From: Dermacentor variabilis
Taxonomy: Eukaryota > Arthropoda > Arachnida > Ixodida > Ixodidae
DNA length: 64,000 nt
Direction: 5' to 3'
Assembly (NCBI RefSeq): GCF_050947875.1
Contig: NC_134568.1
Span: forward strand, 259,233,115-259,297,114
In this document: in pieces, positions 52,501 to 58,500 of the stretch
Layout: the number at the start of each line of letters is the position of its first letter
How positions within the stretch are numbered: the first letter of the stretch is position 1
Notes under the pieces: generated by a model
The model's database searches: none
Seen by the model: the letters and a program-made list of their open reading frames with translations, nothing else
What the model was told of the DNA's origin: nothing
Position numbers and translations under genes: made by a program

Positions 52501-55500
52501 GGGTCACAAGTTGGCCTGCAGAGTTATTTTTGTACACGTGCATAATGAAATGGTGGAATTGAAATCAGCCTCTACACAAGGCAGCTTCATTTAGCGGGAA
52601 GCCTTTGATGGGTACCACATTTAAGATTTTCATGCCCAAAATTTGCTGTAAAGAGCACTGCTGTTTCATGCATCATCTTCTCCCAAGGTCTTTGCCGTGC
52701 ACTGTCAAAAAATGCTAATTGTATTGCCAATTATATAATTATGTTATACTCAATGTATCAATACCTTAAATGTGGCACTACTTTTTGGATTCATTGTAAA
52801 CTGACATTATTTGAGGGATCTCTGGTTCAATTTTTGGCCATTAGTTACGAAGTTCACTAGTAAATTTTAATTATTTAATGAGCATATTATTATCACACAC
52901 TTCTTGGTTTCCACTGTTGTAAATGTGCTGCTGAAAGAAAGGAAGCTCTTTAGCTTTACTACACTGCCTCTAGATTATTTGTTAGGTTTTCACTGAAACA
53001 TCCTGTAAATTATATGTACAAGCACATTGAGTGTGAACACACTCAAGAATGTGTGTTAATATATGCTGCTGAGTCTGTCTGTACTTAATCACTTGTCTGG
53101 ACAGAATGCCTTTGTTCTAGCTTGGAAATATTTTGGACAATACATCTTAGTATCTTTTATGGTTACGTTGTTGCAAGTAGCAGTTGCTAGGAGATTGTGC
53201 AGAGCAACCTTTAATTTATAATTCACATTTTACAAGTTTGCTAAAATGCAGCATTGTAATTAAAAAAAGTCTTTGTAGAGATAGTTCAACAAAGAAGTTA
53301 GTTTCTGGGCTAAGAAACTGTTAAATAGCTAAAGAGTTTAGTTGGATGCACTGCATATAAGGTGCCTCAGTGGGTTCCTGCTGTAGCTCTGAATGATGTG
53401 CGGCATTTCCATTAGAAAGATGCAATATGGTGATGACGTCCTGTAAGCACACCATCTGGCTTGCTGTGGAAATATGTGCTACAAATGCCTGTGGTTGGAG
53501 GCTAGAACACAGAATAATTAAGTAATAGTACTGTGATGCCTCCTGCAACATTTTTGAAGCAGCTATTATCAAAATGCTTTTCTTAAACTCACAAAGCCCA
53601 ATGTATGATTTTTGATATGCCAAGTTTGATAGCTCCAAATTTTCATATAAGTGTGGAGAGCTTAATGCAAAGCCCATAATGGTGTTTTTGATACACTGCA
53701 TCCACATTTCAGTTATAGTTCAGAAAGTCAATTACTAATTAATTACTGCATTAATTTTTAACTCAAATAACATTTCATTGTTTATTGGTACAAATGTACT
53801 CTCCATGGCCAGAAATAAAACTTAAGAAGTTGTTCTAATTCTTCTTGATGTGGAATGGTGTTTGCGCTTTGTGGGGTTAAGCAGCATCAATCTAACTTAC
53901 CTGAAGTAAAGACTAGCTTGTCTTTTCTAAATTGTGGTTCGCAGGATCGAATCTCGGCCACGGCGGCCGCATTTCGATGGGGGCAAAATGTGAAAACACC
54001 CATGTACTTAGATTTAGGTGCCCATTAAAGAATCCCAGGTGGTCGAAATTTCTGGAGTCCTCCACTACGGCGTGCCTCTTAATCGGAAAGTGGTTTTCGC
54101 ACGTAAAGCCCTATAATTTTTTAAAATTCTGGTTCCTAAATTAAGCAATTAAAGAGTGTTATATGCTATATTAATTTGCCCTACTATACTTTCTTGTGAC
54201 TGTTCCCAGTGCTAGCTGCACAACCATATAAACAGACCTAATTTAGCTCAGGTTCTTTCCTTTCACAAAATATTAGTGCAACCATACGAAAATGCAAACT
54301 TTCACTTTCCTTCCTCAGTGGCACATAGCGTGAAGTATATAGAATAGGATGAATGTGTGAATTCAAAGGCACCTTAATTTTCAGCGGAAGCTAAATATTG
54401 CTTATTGACATTAAGTTCATGTATTTGATGCAGAATCTTGCAGAAGCTACAAATTGCCCACTGACTTAAGCTACTCAAAGTTTTCAAAACATTGGGTCAA
54501 ATTTAAGCATGCAGATGATCTTTTTTATGTGTGCATATATAGCAGAGAAATCTCAAGGGTGTTATCTCTGTGCTAGACATGGTCAGCAATCTGCCTTTTG
54601 TATGGCATTTCTTTGAAATATTCTATTCTTGCAACATTGATAATGCATGTTTATATGCAAGCCTACGTGTTTCTTTAAAGCTTCTTCCCCCTCTCCTGCC
54701 TTTTCCCTAAAATGCTTTGCTGGCTAAATTCAACATTAATACAAATATCCCCTGCGTCAGTGATTTCATTCATGCTCATCCTTTTTTTCCCTTTTCTCTC
54801 ACATTGAAGGACACATGGCCGAGGAGCACTTTATCCTTGCGACAAATGTGAATATACTGCCACCCAGAAATGCCACCTGAAACGTCATCTAGAAACTCAC
54901 GACATCATACGACGCTATATCTGCGAGCACTGTTCCTACTCTTCTAACACTATCAATTACATGAAGGCGAGTAGACCTGTTTTTTCACTTTAACATTATA
55001 ATTCCACAAGGTGTCAGGCCACTGGTGTTTCAAAATTCTAAGACATTCTTAGCATTTCTGGTGCATTACATGACTGAATTATTAAAATCTTATTGTCTGT
55101 ATTCAGACTAAATTGTGCTTCATTACGTTATGTTCTACCATGTTGCATTTTATTCTGTGCTCTGCTCGCTGTAGTGGTGAAGTGACGGGAACAAATGCTG
55201 AGTGGAGCAGTGGGAATATTCTTAGCCCAAGAATCTGTGGTGCTCAATATAATTTAAAGGAACATACATAAAAGCTTTGAAAGTAATGAACTGTGCCAAT
55301 TTTTGTTTCATGTAAGCTATATTGCTTTTAAGAATTATATCAACAAAGATAAAAATAAACAGGCATTCCATTGATAAACTTCGCTGAGATTTTTGTGTCT
55401 ATACTTCATCAATAAGTTATACAACTGAATCTGTTCTGTAGGTCACTGGAAGTAGAAAAGTGTCATGCCGTATTGAAGCACATCCACTGGTGGTCATCTC

Positions 55501-58500
55501 TAAATAATTGCTCCGCAATTTTGCTTGAGCTTACCGAAAAGTTCAGCAGAGCTAAAAACATTTAGTTTGGGAAACCTTGGAGTTATAGTATTCGTTGCTT
55601 GAATTCATATTACCCTTAACGTTATCCTTAATGCTTAAGTTTTATCATATCACTTTAATGATTTCATTTTAGATATGTTTAATTCTCACTGATTCATATA
55701 AGTACATATTGCTATAGTTTATATTGTTTCAATGTTCCCCAACCGGCACACTATGAGTCGGACTTTAATAGCATTTACTCAAGTCTAGTTAATAGTTTAT
55801 TGGCAGAGAAGGAAGAGAATGGCAAAATTGTATTCTAAAGGAACTGAAGGTTCAACTTGGAAGTTTTGAGACGTTTTCCTGTTCTGAAATGACCCGCATA
55901 CAAGAAAATACTGTGAAATTTATTATGTTACACTGACATACCAGCACTAAGGTTACGATGTGAAATTAAAAAAAAAGGAAAGTCTGGCCTCCACTTGTTT
56001 CTTGCAATTCAGTCATACCACAATATAACGAACACAATTATAAGAAATTATTTGATATAACACATGAGAAGAAGGCTAACTGAGAGGCCTGATTTTTGTT
56101 AGTCACAAGCATATGAACCCGACAGATGATGAAGCCAAGGAAAGCATAAGGGAAATGACTTGTTGTTTAATCGAAACAAAACAAGTTGCCGCCAGCGGGA
56201 GCAGAACCTACACCCTCCACATTATGTGTGCATTGTTTTACCAGGTTGAGCTATGGTGGCGGCTGTTCCCACATCCAAATTCTCGGGTGTTCATGTATGT
56301 GTACAAGATCTAATCCGGAGAGTGCTCGCCAGTGCCATGTGTTGGTTTAGTTTCCACAGGCGGCAGGTTGTTTCTTCACCCACGTTCATTTCCCTTTAGC
56401 GTATCATTCCTGCGCTTCAATTAAAACAACAAATAATTTCCCCTGTACCTTTCTTGGCTTCATTAGCTGTTGGCTTCATATGGTTGTGGATATAACCAAG
56501 TAAATCTAAAATGTATGCTGATATCCGCAAGAGACAACAAATATATGCTTATTATGAATATCGGATATGTAACAGAGATATTTAAATTTTTGTGTTGGAT
56601 GCGACTTCATTTTAATGTGGTGCAGCTGTATTGAGTCTTTTTCTGCCAAATTGAAGAAAATTTAGTTTTAAAAGAATGTCTAAAGTCTAAGTTGATCTAA
56701 TGTTGCTCCTTTATGTCTTTCTGAAACACCCTTGGTTAATTAATATTCATTCTTTAGCATAATGCATATAATGTTCAGTAAAACATGCCCAAACCCCTTC
56801 CTTTTTGCAGTAAAACTTGTTGCATGGCCAATTGGTTCATAATGATTCGGACTGTGCAAAGCAGATGAAGATGAGAAGGCAGAGACACCAACTAGCACAA
56901 AGTATAGCTGTACTTAAGTAATAAGTAGTATAATGGTACTTTAGTATAAATAGTGAGTATTAATTGGTATAGTGTTGTAGTGTATAAATTGGATGTATTC
57001 AACACTAGCTTGAATATGTAAATCAAAACCTTTTTTCTTCTTCTAAATCACAGTGATTTGAGATGAACCTGCTCGCAGAATTTCGGTAAAGAAATTACAG
57101 ATGTGCATATTAATTTGCTACATCTTTTTGATGTACTGGTTCCCACTAACAAGCAACACTGTTTAACAGATACATTGGGTAACAGTTTTCACAATCTTTG
57201 AAGACAAGTCTTGGAAATTTCTGCCTCAGAGTAGTGAGCATCTTCAAAACAGAATTTTGTTATATAAAATAGTTATGCAAGTTATTTATTAAGGAAGGAA
57301 ACCCGCCGTGGTTGCTCAGTGGCTATGGTGTTGAGCTGCTGAGCACGATGTCGCGGGATCGAATCCCGGCCACGGCGGCCGCATTTCGATGGGGGCGAAA
57401 TGCGAAAACACCCGTGTACTTAGATTTAGGTGCACGTTAAAGAACCCCAGGTGGTCGAAATTTCCGGAGTCCTCCACTACGGCGTGCCTCATAATCAGAA
57501 AGTGGTTTTGGCACGTAAAACCCCATAATTTATTTATTTATTAAGGAACAGTTGTGGTTCTTCACTAGGATGTATGTAAAACTAATTTTTCCCATAACTT
57601 TGCCTGTAAGTAGCTAGTGACAGCCCAGAATGAAACATCTCTGTGAATCACTAGCCAGCTATGAAAACTGGTATATATGTTACAACCAATCATCAGCTCA
57701 TTGCCGCTATACCATGAAGCTGGAAAGATATAGGAGTTGTTTGCATTCTAAAGTAGCATCGCCGAAGTGAAAAGAGTTGCAATTTTTATTTGTTTCATGC
57801 ATCCTGTGTTAAATTTCTTTTGGCCTTTCTGTGTTCACTTTCTTTGTTTTGCCTCTACTGTGCTGTCTCATAGGTTCACTACAGCCGGAAACATCGTGGA
57901 GAGGTTTTCAATCAAAATTCAGTTGTTGCTGATCCCAGTTCAATCGAGCAGCAGAAAGACAGAGTGTACAAGTGTCTTAGTTGCTCTTACATTTTTGGCA
58001 ACATGAATGACATGAAGCGGCACCTTAGGGTGAGAACCTCCACTATGGTTGTCAAATCAGTTCTTTGGCATGCACGCACCTTTTATAGTTCTATGCAGCA
58101 GTAAAACAGATTGTTTTTTTTAGTGTATCATAGGAAAGTTAAAACTGCTTTCTGCTGTTTTGGCATTTTGTTTCATGCATACTCATAAATGTTCAGTAGT
58201 ATGTTACAATTGCGGCAGCACGAAGCTTATGGATTCCACTTCGAAATATGTGCTGCAGCTGCATGCTAATTAGTGCTTGATAAATGCTGCCAAGTGTAAG
58301 TTGCATGAAAATGAGCAATGTTCGATGAAGCTGCAGCTTCCTGGCAGTTGTGCAATCCATAAAATCGGAAGAAGCCTGTGTTTTAAACACCACTATACTC
58401 CGTTCCATACATAGCAGTCAACTCTGTAGAAGCTATGCAAGAAGTTAAGTCAAGAAAAGTTATCACTCCACGTGTTCCATCCATGCTTCGCTGTGCGCCA

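Noticed and set aside
53321..53707. 128-codon minus-strand frame in intron 16
   Set aside because: AT-rich sequence, no family match, no promoter or poly(A) context.
57302..57380. Possible tRNA gene
   Set aside because: A and B boxes are present, but no cloverleaf can be closed and the segment continues into a SINE body with target duplications.
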